Below, piece by piece: positions 1-23,507 of a DNA stretch of 64,000 nucleotides (position 1 is the stretch's first letter; each line of letters begins with the position of its first letter). This DNA is from Tubiluchus corallicola. Its lineage: Eukaryota; Priapulida; Priapulimorpha; Priapulimorphida; Tubiluchidae. Position numbers and translations under genes: made by a program. The notes beneath the pieces are model-generated. The model saw only the letters and a program-made list of their open reading frames with translations, was not told the origin of the DNA and did not search any database. The DNA is taken from the NCBI GenBank assembly GCA_030141605.1, contig JAQGDQ010000202.1, positions 1 through 64,000 of the forward strand. Reading direction: 5' to 3'.

Positions 1-3000
1 AAATCATAATGTGGTGCACACTCGTGTAGGATTACAAGAAATCTTAGCATTTTTGCTGAAACTAGCAGTTAAAATCATAATGTGGTGCACACTCGTGTAG
101 GATTACAAGAAATCTTAGCATTTTTGCTGAAACTAGCAGTTAAAATCATAATGTGGTGCACACTCGTGTAGGATTACAAGAAATCTTAGCATTTTTGCTG
201 AAACTAGCAGTCAAAATCATAATGTGGTGCACACTCGTGTAGGATTACAAGAAATCTTAGCATTTTTGCTGAAACTAGTAGTCAAAATCATAATGTGGTG
301 CACACTCGTGTAGGATTACAAGAAATCTTAGCATTTTTGCTGAAACTAGTAGTCAAAATCATAATGTGGTGCACACTCGTGTAGGATTACAAGAAATCTT
401 AGCATTTTTGCTGAAAGTAGTAGTCAAAATCATAATGTGGTGCACACTCGTGTAGGATTACAAGAAATCTTAGCATTTTTGCTGAAAGTAGTAGTCAAAA
501 TCATAATGTGGTGCACACTCGTGTAGGATTACAAGAAATCTTAGCATTTTTGCTGAAACTAGTAGTTAAAATCATAATGTGGTACACACTCGTGTAGGAT
601 TACAAGAAATCTTAGCATTTTTGCCGAAACTAGCAGTTAAAATCATAATGTGGTGCACACTCGTGTAGGATTACAAGAAATCTTAGCATTTTTGCTGAAA
701 CTAGCAGTTAAAATCATAATGTGGTGCACACTCGTGTAGGATTACAGGAAATCTTAGCATTTTTGCTGAAACTAGCAGTTAAAATCATAATGTGGTGCAC
801 ACTCGTGTAGGATTACAGGAAATCTTAGCATTTTTGCTGAAACTAGTAGTCAAAATCATAATGTGGTGCACACTCGTGTAGGATTACAAGAAATCTTAGC
901 ATTTTTGCTGAAACTAGCAGTTAAAATCATAATGTGGTGCACACTCGTGTAGGATTACAAGAAATCTTAGCATTTTTGCTGAAACTAGCAGTTAAAATCA
1001 TAATGTGGTGCACACTCGTGTAGGATTACAAGAAATCATAGCATTTTTGCTGAAACTAGCAGTTAAAATCATAATGTGGTGCACACTCGTGTAGGATTAC
1101 AAGAAATCTTAGCATTTTTGCTGAAACTAGCAGTTAAAATCATAATGTGGTGCACACTCGTGTAGGATTACAAGAAATCTTAGCATTTTTGCTGAAACTA
1201 GTAGTAAAATCATAATTGGTGCACACTCGGTAGGATTACAGAAATCTTGCATTTTTGCTGAAACCAGCAGTTAAAATCATAATGTGGTGCACACTCGTGT
1301 AGGATTACAGGAAATCTTAGCATTTTTGCTGAAACTAGCAGTTAAAATCATAATGTGGTGCACACTCGTGTAGGATTACTAGAAATCTTGGCATTTTTGC
1401 TGAAACCAGCAGTTAAAATCATAATGTGGTGCACACTCGTGTAGGATTACAAGAAATCTTAGCATTTTTGCTGAAACTAGCAGTTAAAATCATAATGTGG
1501 TGCACACTCGTGTAGGATTACAAGAAATCTTAGCATTTTTGCTGAAACTAGCAGTTAAAATCATAATGTGGTGCACACTCGTGTAGGATTACAGGAAATC
1601 TTAGCATTTTTGCTGAAACTAGCAGTTAAAATCATAATGTGGTGCACACTCGTGAGGAGTACAGGAAATCTTAGCATTTTTGCTGAAACCAGTAGTCAAA
1701 ATCATAATGTGGTGCACACTCGTGTAGGATTACAAGAAATCTTAGCATTTTTGCTGAAAACAGCAGTCAAAATCATAATGTGGTGCACACTCGTGTAGGA
1801 TTACAAGAAAACTTAGCATTTTTGCTGAAACTAGCAGTTAAAATCATAATGTGGTGCACACTCGTGTAGGATTACAAGAAATCTTAGCATTTTTGCTGAA
1901 ACTAGCAGTTAAAATCATAATGTGGTGCACACTCGTGTAGGATTACAAGAAATCTTAGCATTTTTGCTGAAAGTAGTAGTCAAAATCATAATGTGGTGCA
2001 AACTCGTGTAGGATTACAAGAAATCTTAGCATTTTTGCTGAAACTAGCAGTTAAAATCATAATGTGGTGCACACTCGTGTAGGATTACAAGAAATCTTAG
2101 CATTTTTGCTGAAACTAGTAGTCAAAATCATAATGTGGTGCACACTCGTGTAGGATTACAAGAAATCTTAGCATTTTTGCTGTAACTAGTAGTCAAAATC
2201 ATAATGTGGTGCACACTCGTGTAGGATTACAAGAAATCTTAGCATTTTTGCTGAAACTAGTAGTCAAAATCATAATGTGGTGCACACTCGTGTAGGATTA
2301 CAAGAAATCTTGGCATTTTTGCTGAAAGTAGTAGTCAAAATCATAATGTGGTGCACACTCGTGTAGGATTACAAGAAATCTTAGCATTTTTGCTGAAACT
2401 AGCAGTTAAAATCATAATGTGGTGCACACTCGTGTAGGATTACAAGAAATCTTAGCATTTTTGCTGAAACTAATAGTCAAAATCATAATGTGGTGCACAC
2501 TCGTGTAGGATTACAAGAAATCTTAGCATTTTTGCTGGAACTAGCAGTCAAAATCATAATGTGGTGCACACTCGTGTAGGATTACAAGAAATCTTAGCAT
2601 TTTTGCTGAAACTAGTAGTCAAAATCATAATGTGGTGCACACTCGTGTAGGATTACAAGAAATCTTAGCATTTTTGCTGAAACTAGCAGTCAAAATCATA
2701 ATGTGGTGCACACTCGTGTAGGATTACAAGAAATCTTAGCATTGTTGCTGAAAGTAGTAGTCAAAATCATAATGTGGTGCACACTCGTGTAGGATTACAA
2801 GAAATCTTAGCATTTTTGCTGAAAACAGCAGTCAAAATCATAATGTGGTGCACACTCGTGTAGGATTACAAGAAATCTTAGCATTGTTGCTGAAAGTAGT
2901 AGTCAAAATCATAATGTGGTGCACACTCGTGTAGGATTACAAGAAATCTTAGCATTTTTGCTGAAAGTAGTAGTCAAAATCATAATGTGGTGCACACTCA

Positions 3001-3014
3001 TGTAGGATTACAAG
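1..3014. repeat. 71-bp satellite array (about 42 monomers)
   Basis: The block is a head-to-tail array of a 71-bp monomer with the core GTGGTGCACACTCGTGTAGG. Monomers differ by a few substitutions, for example ctagcagtta versus ctagtagtca before the next unit. One unit near 1200-1260 carries several small deletions. The array is cut by the left window edge, so its full length is unknown. It stops abruptly at about 3014, where a segment related to the 18.0-kb and 22.3-kb repeats begins. Short reading frames inside it are periodic by-products and not genes. Confidence 0.97.
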
Positions 3015-3260
3015 GTCAGTGGTCGCCACACTATTGTACGTCCCCCACCCAGGGTTACCAACCCTGCGAGTTTGGTGACCCCAGCTTGCAAGGTTCACGA
3101 GTTATTAAGCGTTAAATTTGCGGAGAATAAATAATAAATAACCATATGAAAAACAGTAAAATTTTGCTATGACAACATATTAAAAAAACAGTAAGATTTT
3201 GCTAAGACAGGTCTGAATAAATAACTCGATGAAAAACAGTAAGATTGTGCTAAATCTTAA
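3014..3260 (+). repeat. Partial copy of the duplicated-unit sequence next to the satellite
   Basis: The sequence from 'ggtcagtggtcgccaca' through 'ttattaagcgttaaatttg' to 'gaaaaacagtaagatt' resembles 17976-18115 and 22320-22470 inside the two large direct repeats. It is a third, more diverged copy, so this sequence is interspersed and not unique to the duplicated unit. Confidence 0.6.
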
Positions 3261-5340
3261 TAAGTCTCTGTAGCCTAAAGAATACTTAATTACAATAGAA
3301 GCATACCAAAGCAATTCATTTGCGCTGCCACATTTGAAATATATTATTACACAATATAATCAGTCAATATCATCATATATCATTATTCAAAAGCCAGAAT
3401 CTTGATGCCCTTCTGTACCGTCATATTGTACACAAATATAGAAACCGATACACATATTCCGGTATATTTTACTATTGGTTAATTATTCGATTTGAAAGAA
3501 AAACGTACTTCTCCAGAGGAAGGCCCTAAGAACGTTAGTTGTCTTGTAGTGTTTAACTTTAGAGCCTGAGAGTTTGTTCAACAAGAGCTTGAGAGTTTGT
3601 ACAGCGTGCAGATAATTTGCTACATCTGTAGCAATTTTCTTCTTGGATTTCAAAAATAAGAGGAAAACAATTTACCGGTTTTTTGTTTTTGACATCCCAA
3701 TTCTCGGTGGAAAGATGGCGAAAGATTTCATAATTACGAGTCATCCAAATTTGGAATAGTCTAATGCTAGGGTTACTGTTGCTTACTTGATTAACCAGGG
3801 CAAACACGAGACATATAGCAGTTTTTAGGATTTTCCACTGCTGTTAAGTCAGTTATTGTATATTAATCATTATAATCATAATCGTCATCTCCGTCAAAGT
3901 CTCATCCACCTGTTGTAGACACTCATAACCATTTACTAGAGCACTCCACCCACTCCTCTCTGCAGGTAATAGCACAAGTTCTTCTACTCCTAAAGACAGA
4001 TTTGGTTGAAGTTGTTCAGTATCGTCATTTATTTTAGCTATCCCAGTTGTTTTTGGTTTGGCAAGTAGTTTCTTTGCAGGTGTTTTAAAGCTTCTTTTAA
4101 GGCGGATTCTTATCGGTGCTTCATTTGGTAATCTGAGAAAATGTCCCAGGTGACATTCTATGTAGAAATTTGCAATCATTTTATTGTAAAACGTAGACAA
4201 TGTTCACTTCAGTAATAAAATTGAACAAACAGTCATAAAAGTTAGCAATATGATACTGTAGAAATTTTGTATTCTTTAACATTGCTTTAACAGTAGAAAA
4301 TTTGCATCCTTCAACATTGCTGTCTCTAGATCAACTGAAACTTGCATGCCTGAGAGAATAGAGCTGTAATCACATGACCAGAGGTTCAAGTTCCTATTGG
4401 AAGGTACATCACATTCATGCATACAGACCATAAATGGAAAGGTCACCTATACTTTACAGACTACTAGTTAAACCAAAACCAAAGTCTACTTGGCTTCTTT
4501 GATGGCGAATATAGATTATTTGTTTACAGAAAGCTGTGTTATAATTTTTCTCTATTTAAACTTGAATAAGAGAGTTAGAACCAGAATTAAAGCACGAAAT
4601 TAACAATCCAATTACTCTGATTAATGAATATCTTTAAAAGCAAAAGGAAATAATATTTAGAAACAAAAATCAATCTCTGACAAACTTTGTATAATTAGAG
4701 TAAAACAACGACTGTAGATGGCAGCATAGACTAATTCAGTACTTTAGTGTAGTAGACTGACAATTAAATGGGTCACATAATACTACAATCGCGTACTCGA
4801 TACAGTAAGCGACATTCTATATTAAGTGTCTATATTTACTAGTTATTTGTGTGCTAGAAAACTAATAATTATTACCAGGGGGTGTCAACACTACGATGCC
4901 TGAGCTGACAGTTCTGACCCGCCCATCTGTAATGTGAATTTTTAGCTGTTTAGCTCATTTGAGCTTTAAACAATTAAACAATTGTAGCACATTAAACAAT
5001 TACTTGTGGTGTATTAGAAGCACTATTAACCTAGCTTCTATGAGGTCGTTATTAGCTACATATATTTTCGAAACGCTTGTATTCAGGCAGGCTGCGAATC
5101 TGCTTGTTGTATAATGCCTCGTACCTGTTCGGTATGTGACACTTATATAAAAGCTGTGCTCAATAACTGCCTGTGGTGTGTTATAAAATGCGCAATGTAG
5201 ATGAACATGAAAGTATACACATTTTCCTAAGCGAATAAGAATGTTTTCTAAAATGTGACGCCCTCAAACTTTGGCACCCTATATTATAGTCAAGTTAGCC
5301 TATTGGTTAATATGCCCCTGATGTTCTTGCGTATGCGGCA
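3261..5340. other. Intergenic stretch without a supported gene
   Basis: I find no convincing coding region here. Around 4998-5060 and 5158-5200 there are two weak copies of a 'tgtggtgtatta' motif block that recurs near 12610-12660, probably remnants of one dispersed repeat. At 4390-4401 there is a B-box-like GGTTCAAGTTCC, but no complete tRNA fold around it. Confidence 0.5.
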
Positions 5341-5450
5341 CTGTTACGTCATCCTTTCAACAGTCGCTACGTGTAACAACTATTGCGCGCCTTTGTCTTA
5401 ACTACAATAAAAACTACCATAACGAGAGGTTTGAAGCGAGAATTTTCAAA
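5341..5450 (+). promoter_or_regulatory. Probable promoter / 5' UTR of the eight-exon membrane-protein gene
   Basis: A CRE/ATF-like TTACGTCA lies at 5344-5351, about 100 bp before the proposed start codon, in locally more GC-rich sequence with several CpGs. No canonical TATA box sits at a suitable distance. The assignment depends on the gene model starting at 5451. Confidence 0.35.
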
Positions 5451-15562
<10,112 letters not shown>

Positions 15563-17124
15563 CATATATAAAAACACTGCAAAAAGTATTTAACAAATAT
15601 AACTCTAGAAGCATGCAGATGTTGATGTTAAGTTTATTTATCGGCAGGAATGCAAAATACGCCTGGAAAATTTCAAGGAAAAGCGGTTTGTTTGGCTATT
15701 ATTAAAAAAAATTCATTACAGTCAAAATTTAAAAGACACAAAGTCCCAGATTGGAGTGTACAATTGATGATTCTGAACTTGTACATTACAAATTTCATGT
15801 AAACACTTATATATGATAAACACTAGCATTCTGCGAGATCAAAGGGGTAAAAGTTTTAAACAAATTGATGATACAATTATATAAATCTATTTAAAACTTA
15901 GGCATAAAAAGTCATACAGAACATATCTTGTGTGTTTGGCAGAGACATTAAATGTAATAAGTAATCGGTATCGGATCAGTTATCGGTTAACAAGAAAAAT
16001 AATAATAATCTGTCATCGGATCTAGATCGGTTATAACTCTAAAAACTATAGCTCACTATTCATCTCTGATTGACTAAAATTGCTCAGTTCATCATTGTTT
16101 GGCGATGGAAGATAAGAATGGTGATAAAAATACAGATGGAACGTACTGCTGTTACACTCCGGATTTATTACACTTTTCTCTTTCAGTGTTGCTCCGATCA
16201 CGAAAAAAATCAAACTGATTCAATACCGATTATTGATTTTCAATTCGAGTTCAATTCCAGCATGAAAATTTTGGGTTCGAATAACTCTGCATTTCAACCA
16301 CATGCAATTTTCATCATTAAAATGCTGAAACGTCATGCAATCAGCACATTAGAGCTGTAATTTCTGTGCACCAAATTTCATTTGTCAAGATTTTCCAATC
16401 ATTTTTCAAAAGCAGTCTCGCAAAGATCACGCATATTGCTTGATTTTATTCTGCAATGAAACACTAATAATTTGTTTAAAATTTGTTCACAGAAATCACA
16501 GCTAAACTGTGCTGATTGCGTGAAGTTTTAAACTTTTTTTATAATAAAGAGCGTATGTAGTTGAAATGCTGAATTATTCGAATCTACAATTTTAGGTACA
16601 AATAAAAAACAAATTGAAATCGAGCATTCGATGACCTGCCATATTAAGTGTTGATGATCAGAGTCTGTTAAGTAATCTATTAAATAGTGTTACAGTTATA
16701 ATCAAATTAAGAATGTTGTTATTTTATACCAGAATATCCACATTCATAAGTGCAAAGTGCAAGAAACGTCGACTGGGAATCTGTCGTGTGAGACAGTCTG
16801 TCGAATTAACTTATCGTTGCATTGGTCAGATATGCTGTTTGCTAATGATTAATAAACAAGTTTGAATTGAACTTCTTGTTGTTGCAGGTGATTTCAATGA
16901 AAGCTATGGAGGAGACACAATGGAAGTGATAGACTTGTAAATAGTTGTACATATATTGTAAATAGTAGTTTGTAAATAAATATATTTCATCACTGCAAAT
17001 ATATGAAGGCGACTGTCTTTTTTTAAAGTGCTTATTTTTTCATTGAGTTGCTTGAATACATGGAAAGTTCATTTCACTGTTCAGCCCATCACCCACTGGT
17101 CAAAGGTCAATAATCTTGGCAAAA

Positions 17125-17520
17125 CTTATATCATTGAGACCTTTCATTTGATATACAACAAGCTACTCTTGGTAGACCCTGGAAGGCATTTGTCTCCTCG
17201 ACCCTTATTTTGCGCCTAACTGGGTCAAAGGTTAACTATTCACACTATAACCCATATCATTCGATTCGCCTCATCAAGACCTTTCATTTAATATGCTACA
17301 TGGTAGTATTCGTAGACACTCGATGCACTACAGTTCCCGACCCCCATTTTTCGGTTTTTCCCCCCTAACAGGGTCGCGGATTAGCTATTCTCATTTTAAC
17401 CTTTGCCATTCAACTCGTCTCATCGAGGCCTTTCATTTGATATTGCTACAAGGAAATATTCTAAGACACTTGATGCATTTCTGCTCCCAGCCCCATTTTT
17501 CGGTTTTTGCTTCATATGGT
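17125..17520 (+). repeat. Degenerate tandem repeat, about 120-bp unit, three copies
   Basis: Each unit has 'gacctttcattt.atat', a 'gcta.a' block, 'agac.ctcgatgca' or equivalent, and a C-rich stretch ending in 'ccatttttcggttttt'. The first unit is the most diverged. This tandem is present only in copy 1 of the large repeat. Confidence 0.6.
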
Positions 17521-19194
17521 AAATTTTTTCCCCTTTCCAAATGACCAATATTCTGCCATATCCAACAACCTGTCCCCGCTAATCACATATCAAATATTGT
17601 GTTAAAAACAATGGAGCAGATGGATTTTAAAGAAAAATAAATGAAGACAAGCCCGCTCCGTGACCTTTGACCCAGCAACTTGGGGCACACATATACATAG
17701 ATAACTTTGCCCAATGGGTGTGCCCTGTGAGTTTTGTGTCCCTAGCCCTCAATATGTAAGAGGTCACCAACTGAGGGGACCCCAAATTTTGCATTTTGGC
17801 CCCTCCCTCGGACGTTTAAAACTTGCCAGCTTTTTAAAATCCCAGGTACACACCTCCCCCACAGTGCCCAAATACTTGTGAAAAAAAATTGGAAAAACCA
17901 AAAGCTCTAGGAAGAGATGCAACCTAAAGGAAAAAGTGACGTCCATGCCCTTCCTTCCTTGATCAGTGGTCAATGGTCACCATACAGTTGTACGTTCTAG
18001 TACGTCCTTGGTGACCCTAGCTTGAAGTACTTAGGAGTTATTAAGCGCTAAAGTTGCGGAGAATAAATAAGAGTAAATAAATATAAATAATAACTCAATG
18101 AAAAACAGTAAGATTAATTATGATCAAGAATTTTGAACCAACTTAAGCACAAATTGCACATGTTACATTAAAAATGCTCTCTTATTAAATCCAGGAAAAT
18201 CACCAATTTATAAGTAAGACAGCAACAAATGTAAGGAATTCTTATTATATTCTAAAGTTTCTAATGATTCTCTAATCAGTTTCCAATCAGATTAAGTTTC
18301 ACTACTAATAAGTGAAAAAGCAAGTTTAATTGTCAATTAGTATGCAGTGTTACTGTACATGAAATACGGTATCGCTCATGTAGCAAGAATTACTACCTTG
18401 TAAATGTCACAGTTCAAACTAAATATACTCAGTAAAAAGACCCACATGCATTAGGTAGCTATAATATTATAAGAAAATAATTATGAAAAAGTCACAAAGA
18501 GATCAAAACTGATTGTGATTTTGAGCAGGAGTAAATGTTTCAATATGGATTCAGTTTCACAAAATATAAAATCAACAAGATCAAGAATAATTGTAAAAAT
18601 ACATCACATTATTACAGTTGCATGATACATTATCAATAACTACTGAAAAAACAACAAAACTAATGCTTGTTAAGTCATTTTGCAAACTTTTAATGCTCCT
18701 TTTTTACATAATAAGTTGCAACAATTTTTTTAATAACTCAAGATAGCAGGTGCACAACTCTGAGTACTAGAATGCAATTATGCTTCCCCTCATAATTAAA
18801 TGACCTTGGTCCTTTAACATCAACAATGTCTAGTAAAAAACACAAATGAAAAGTGGCATTTACAGTCATTGAAAAACAATAAACTATAGACTAAATGAGA
18901 CCATCTTGAAGGATGTCACATCCAACAAAACCTAGATGAATTCCACCCATCAAATCACTAAATGACAAACAATAATTACGCAGATTTTTTTAAAATCTGT
19001 GATATTTGGATTCCATGATACTTAACGATCGCTAGGATCTAAAGCACTATAGATTTTACATAGAGTAAAACATGCATAACACGTTACAATTTGTGCGACA
19101 TTACACATACTACAAACTTGTGCAAACACACGTGTGCAGGATGGATTATGACCTTTTCGGAGCCCCAGGCTAATGAAGCTCAGAAGAAGCTCAT

Positions 19195-19860
19195 CTAACT
19201 CTCCACATCCATCTTGAATATGCTCGCAGACTACAGTGACATATCGAAGGAAGGAGATATGGCAATGTGTGGATCGAATCAGAAAAAACAAGACACCATC
19301 CCTGAACCTAGTGACATGAACAGAATGAATGTGAACGATGATGATGAAAAATATATAAGGATACTACTAAAGATTTAGAAACCATGGCTGACGTTTGCAA
19401 CGAGGAGGAGATGAAAACAGTGACTCCTAGTACTCCCGACAGGATGAAGAAAGAGATGAAAATAGTGACTCCTAGTACTCCCGACAGGATGAAGAAAGAG
19501 AGGAAGTGTTTGCGGATTACGGTGATATATGGAACGAAGGAGATATGACAGCCATGACAATCAAGAGTGGAGCAAGTCAGAAAAAACAAGATACCATCCA
19601 GGGTCCTACTGATATAAGTAGAATGAATGTGAACGATAATGATGAAAAAAAGATAAGGATAATAATAAAGATTTAGAAACCATGGCAGACATTTGCAACG
19701 AGGAGGAGATGAAAACGTGACTCGTGGTACTCCCGACAGCATGAAGAAAGAGAGGAAAGTGTTCGCGGACTACGGTGACCTAAGGAACGAAGGAGATATG
19801 GCAGCCATGGCAATGAGTGGATCGAATCGGAAAAAACAAGAAACATGTGAATTTAAGCAC
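19195..19860 (+). repeat. Coding-like tandem repeat, decayed copy
   Basis: Units related to those at 23930-24567 ('accatggc.gac.tttgcaacgaggaggagatg' then 'tatggaacgaaggagatatg') are present. The frame is broken by single-base losses, for example 'gagaggaagtgtttg' where the intact copy has one more A. A 39-bp internal duplication occurs at about 19409-19490. Not expected to make protein. Confidence 0.75.
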
Positions 19861-20040
19861 CCGCGATGACCGTTATAGACACAGCCATTTTGACTATAAG
19901 TAATTTGAAACAAGTTTACATAACACTGAGTAAAGTTTGAAAAAATAATCAATGCATTCATAGCACACGTCACGACCCAAATAAGATTTTAAATTACTAA
20001 ATCTTGTCAATAAGATAAAAATCATATGATGTGAGTAATA
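19845..20040 (+). repeat. R1 repeat inside large repeat copy 1
   Basis: Core 'gaatttaagcacccgcgatgaccgttatag' followed by 'tttgaaaaaataatcaatgcattc'. Nearly identical to 24540-24740 in copy 2, so it predates the duplication. Confidence 0.75.
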
Positions 20041-20813
20041 AATAAAAATGTGAATGATAACAATGAAAAAATATATAAGGATAATAATAAAGATTTAGAA
20101 ACCATGGCAGACGTTTGCCTACCGGACAGCAATCTTCACTGTGAAATTGAAGCAAATTGGGACAAAATGGGAATTCGTTTGAATTTCTTCAAGTAGTTGG
20201 CGCTGACGTCAATTTCACGCAGGCGCCGTAGTTTCGCCACCCCGCCACGTTTGAAATGTGTTTGCGACAAATTATTTACATATTCTGTGAAACTTTTGCT
20301 ATTCCTTCGAGAGAGAAACATGAGAACTCGACTGCAAACGGTAAGCAAATTTATTTCCGACTTTTTGACGCGCAATGGCCGGCCAGCGCTCTATAAATGC
20401 GAACAGTAAGGGCGTTTCGGTACAGTAGCCTAATAATATTTTTTATCATTAAAGTTTGTCGCCGAGATAAATTATTCTGACTATTAATACGTGCCTGACC
20501 AGATGTGTTTACCTGAAAATCAGGATGTAGTTAATTTGTTTGCATGTTATCTATTCAGGAGGCAGGCAGGAACAGTTAAAGGAGCTCATTGAGTGGCATT
20601 AGCGTCTTTGCACAAAAGACTGTTAGCTAACAAAACGGCTCAGTTAGCACTCGAGCGTCGTTCAGCAGTGTGTTATAATAGTGAACAAGTGAAATAATAG
20701 AGCAAAAACAAGGCAAACATTGAAGTCATGTTGAGCTAGCCTAGTACCAGAGTCGGTTTGGGAGATACATCGTGTGACTTTTCCCACGAGTGACTCTTTC
20801 CCACGAGTTTGCT

Positions 20814-20825
20814 GCATAAAAGGGC
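20814..20825 (+). promoter_or_regulatory. Possible TATA-like element upstream of the 72-aa frame
   Basis: 'gcataaaagggcg' lies about 250 bp before the small frame at 21076, after a pair of 'tttcccacgagt' repeats. Function is inferred only from position. Confidence 0.2.
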
Positions 20826-21075
20826 GTGATTTTGAGCAAATTTCATCATTTTTCTCGTGCTAGGAGAATCTCTGCTAGTTTTCGCTGCGATTTTATTTGC
20901 TCATTTATTGCACTCTTGTTTTCATCTTGTTGACACAATCTAGTCTTGTTATACTGTTGATATTTTATACTGTTATTTGTTATTATATACTGATATATTC
21001 TATTGACTGTTGATATTCCAGAAAGTTTATATTCAAGTTGTTTCATTTTTCTCGAGATTTCTATTTTCAGAAAAA

Positions 21076-21294
21076 ATGGACTTCAGGAGCGGTTATGCCC
21101 ACTCCACACAGACAAGAGTGGTGTCCGAAAACGTTCGAGTTTATGGCGACAAGGCGGACTATTGGAACGAGCACGAGATGAGACAGACCAGAATGAATAT
21201 ATATGATAACAATGAAGAAAATGATGAAGTACTAGTTGACGAAGTTCCTGGCGTGAACGATAATGAAGAAAATGTAAATAACAGTTGTAAATAG
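21076..21294 (+). CDS. Small acidic frame (72 aa), probable ancestor of the tandem coding-like repeat
   Basis: The ATG at 21076 has a good context (AAAAAATGG) and sits six bases after a plausible acceptor (tttctattttcag). The product starts MDFRSGYAHSTQTRVVSENV and continues with VYGDKADYWNEHEM and MNIYDNNEEND. The parts V(Y/F).D...D.WNE..(E/D)M and MN..D(D/N) match, in the same order, the repeat units at 24.1-24.6 kb. No known domain is recognised. It is either a small exon of an unidentified gene or a remnant of a mobile unit. Confidence 0.28.
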   Translation: MDFRSGYAHSTQTRVVSENVRVYGDKADYWNEHEMRQTRMNIYDNNEENDEVLVDEVPGVNDNEENVNNSCK

Positions 21295-21476
21295 TTGTAA
21301 AGTATGTGCTAAGTGCAAGAAACGTCGACTGGGAATCTCTCGTGTGCGACAGTCAGTCGAATTAACTTATCGTTGCATTTGTCAGATATGCTGTTTGCTA
21401 ATGATTAATAAACAAGTTTGAATTGAACTTCTTGTTGTTGCAGGTGATTTGAGTGAAAGCAGCAGCATGAAAGAAG

Positions 21477-21674
21477 CCTGCACTACTAACATACAGGTAA
21501 GCATGTAGCAAGCGTTTGCTGATATTGTTGAGAGAAAGAAGCAAGGGGAATACGTCAATGCAGTTATAAAAAAAACTATTGGAATCACACACTGAAGCAT
21601 GGTTAGCAAAAACAGCGCAATACCTGACAGCATGCGAGCCATTTGCTTCAGCCACGATAACACCGATAATTTAA
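21477..21674 (+). pseudogene. Fragment of a DUF6729-like gene
   Basis: The frame starting CCT at 21477 reads PALLTYR, stop, ACSKRLLILLRERSKGN, then a second stop, then KKLLESHTEAWLAKTAQYL and TACEPFASATITPI. This resembles the part of DUF6729-type proteins that follows the FP..LTY motif (ACDKRV..LLR, EAW....QYL..CE). The first 17 bases (CCTGCACTACTAACATA) are also found at 26940-26956 in the other fragment, where the same protein motif ends. Two in-frame stops make it a relic. The family name is from memory. Confidence 0.5.
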
Positions 21675-23507
21675 CTTATCGTTGCATTTGTCAGATATGC
21701 TGTTTCCTAATGATTAATAAACAAGTTTGAAATGAACTTCTTGTTGTTGCAGGTGATGTGATTGAAAGCAGTATGGAAGTAATAGAAATGTAAATAATTG
21801 TAAATAGTTTGTAAATATATTTGTAAATAAATATTCAACATATGAAGGCGACTGTCTTTATTGAAAGCGCTTATTTTTCATTGAGTTGCTTGAATACATG
21901 GAAAGTGCATTTCAATGTTCAGCCCATCACCCACGGGTCAAATATTGTCTTAAAAACTATGGAGCAGATAGCTTCTAAAGAAAAATAAATGAAGACAAGC
22001 CCGCTCCGTAACCTTTGACCCAGCAACTCGGGGCACATGTATACGTAGATAACTTTGCCCAATGGGTGTGCCCTGTGAGTTTTGTGTCCCTAGCCCTCAA
22101 AATGTAAGAGGTCACCAACTGAGGGGACCCCAAATTTTGTATTTTGGCCCCTCCCTCGAGAGTTTAAAACTTGCCAGCTTTTTAAAATCCCAGGTACACA
22201 CCTCCCCCACAGTGCCCAAATACTTGTGAAAAAAAATTGGAAAAACCAAAAGCTCTAAGAAGAGATGCAACCTAAAGGAAAAAGTGACTTCCATGCCCTT
22301 CCTTCTTTGATCAGTGGTCAATGGTCACCATACAGTTGTACGTTCTAGTACGTCCCTGCAAGTTTGGTGACCCTAGCTTGAAATACTTGGGAGTTATTAA
22401 GCGCTAAAGTTGCGGAGAATAAATAAGAGTAAATAAATAAATAATAACTCAATGAAAAACAGTAAAGTTAATTATGATCAAGAATTTTGAACCAACTTAA
22501 GCACAAATTGCACATGTTACATTAAAAATGCTCTCTTATTAAATCCAGCAAAATCACCAATTTATAAGTAAGACAGCAACAAATGTAAGGAATTCTTATT
22601 ATATTCTAAAGTTTCTAATGATTCTCTAATTAGTTTCCAATCAGATTAAGTTTCTCTACTAATAAGTGAAAAAGCAAGTTTAATTGTCAATTAGTATGCA
22701 GTGTTACTGTATACATGAAATACGGTATCGCTCATGTAGCAAGAATTACTACCTTGTAAATGTCACAGTTCAAACTAAATATACTCAGTAAAAAGACCCA
22801 CATGCATTAGGTAGCTATAATATTATAAGAAAATAATTATGAAAAAGTCACAAAGAGATCAAAACTGATTGTGATTTTGAGCAGGAGTAAATGTTTCAAT
22901 ATGGATTCAGTTTCACAAAATATAAAATCAACAAGAATCAAGAATAATTGTAAAAATGCATCACATTATTACAGTTGCATGACACATTATCAATAACTAC
23001 TGAAAAAAACAACAAAACTAATGCTTGTTAAGTCATTGTCCAAACTTTTAATGCTCCTTTTTTACATAATAAGTTGCAACAATTTTTTTTTAATAACTCA
23101 AGGTAGCAGGTGCAGAACTCTGAGTACTAGAATACAATTATACTTCCCCTCACAATTAAATGACCTTGGTCCTTTAACATCAACAATATCTAGTAAAAAA
23201 CACAAATGAATAGTGGCATTTACAGTCATTGAAAAACAATAAACTATAGAATAAATGAGACCATCTTGAAGGATGTCACATCCAACAAAACCTAGATGAA
23301 TTCCACCCATCAAATCACTAAATGACAAACAATAATTACGCAGATTTTTTTAAAATCTGTGATATTTGGATTCCATGATACTTAACGATCGCTAGGATCT
23401 AAAGCACTATAGATTTTACATAGAGTAAAACATGCATAACACGTTACAATTTGTGCGACATTACACATACTACAAACGTGTGCAAACACACGTGTGCGGG
23501 ATGGATT

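Larger units (their letters stand above)
16750..20765 (+). repeat. Large direct repeat, copy 1
   Basis: This block is collinear with 21300-26155. Landmarks in order: 'caagaaacgtcgactgggaatct'-type start, 'cttgttgttgcaggtga', 'gaaggcgactgtctt', 'ccagcaact.gggcacac', the AT-rich middle around 18100-19020, the coding-like tandem repeat (19.2-19.86 kb), an R1 copy, and the 'ttcgccac.ccgccac' segment ending near 20765. Copy 1 has an extra block of about 500 bp (17105-17600) that copy 2 lacks. It lacks the hAT and Helitron insertions of copy 2. Confidence 0.85.

Noticed and set aside
1568-1798. 76-aa frame in the satellite
   Set aside because: The frame is periodic, exists only because one monomer lacks a stop, and repeats the same peptide.
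1-3014. CRISPR-like regular array
   Set aside because: Every 71-bp monomer is alike throughout; there are no unique spacers and the context is eukaryotic. It is a satellite.
17764-17973. 69-aa minus-strand frame, also at 22112-22321
   Set aside because: Present twice only because the unit is duplicated; no start context, splice sites or family motif, and differences are not biased to third positions as far as I can see.
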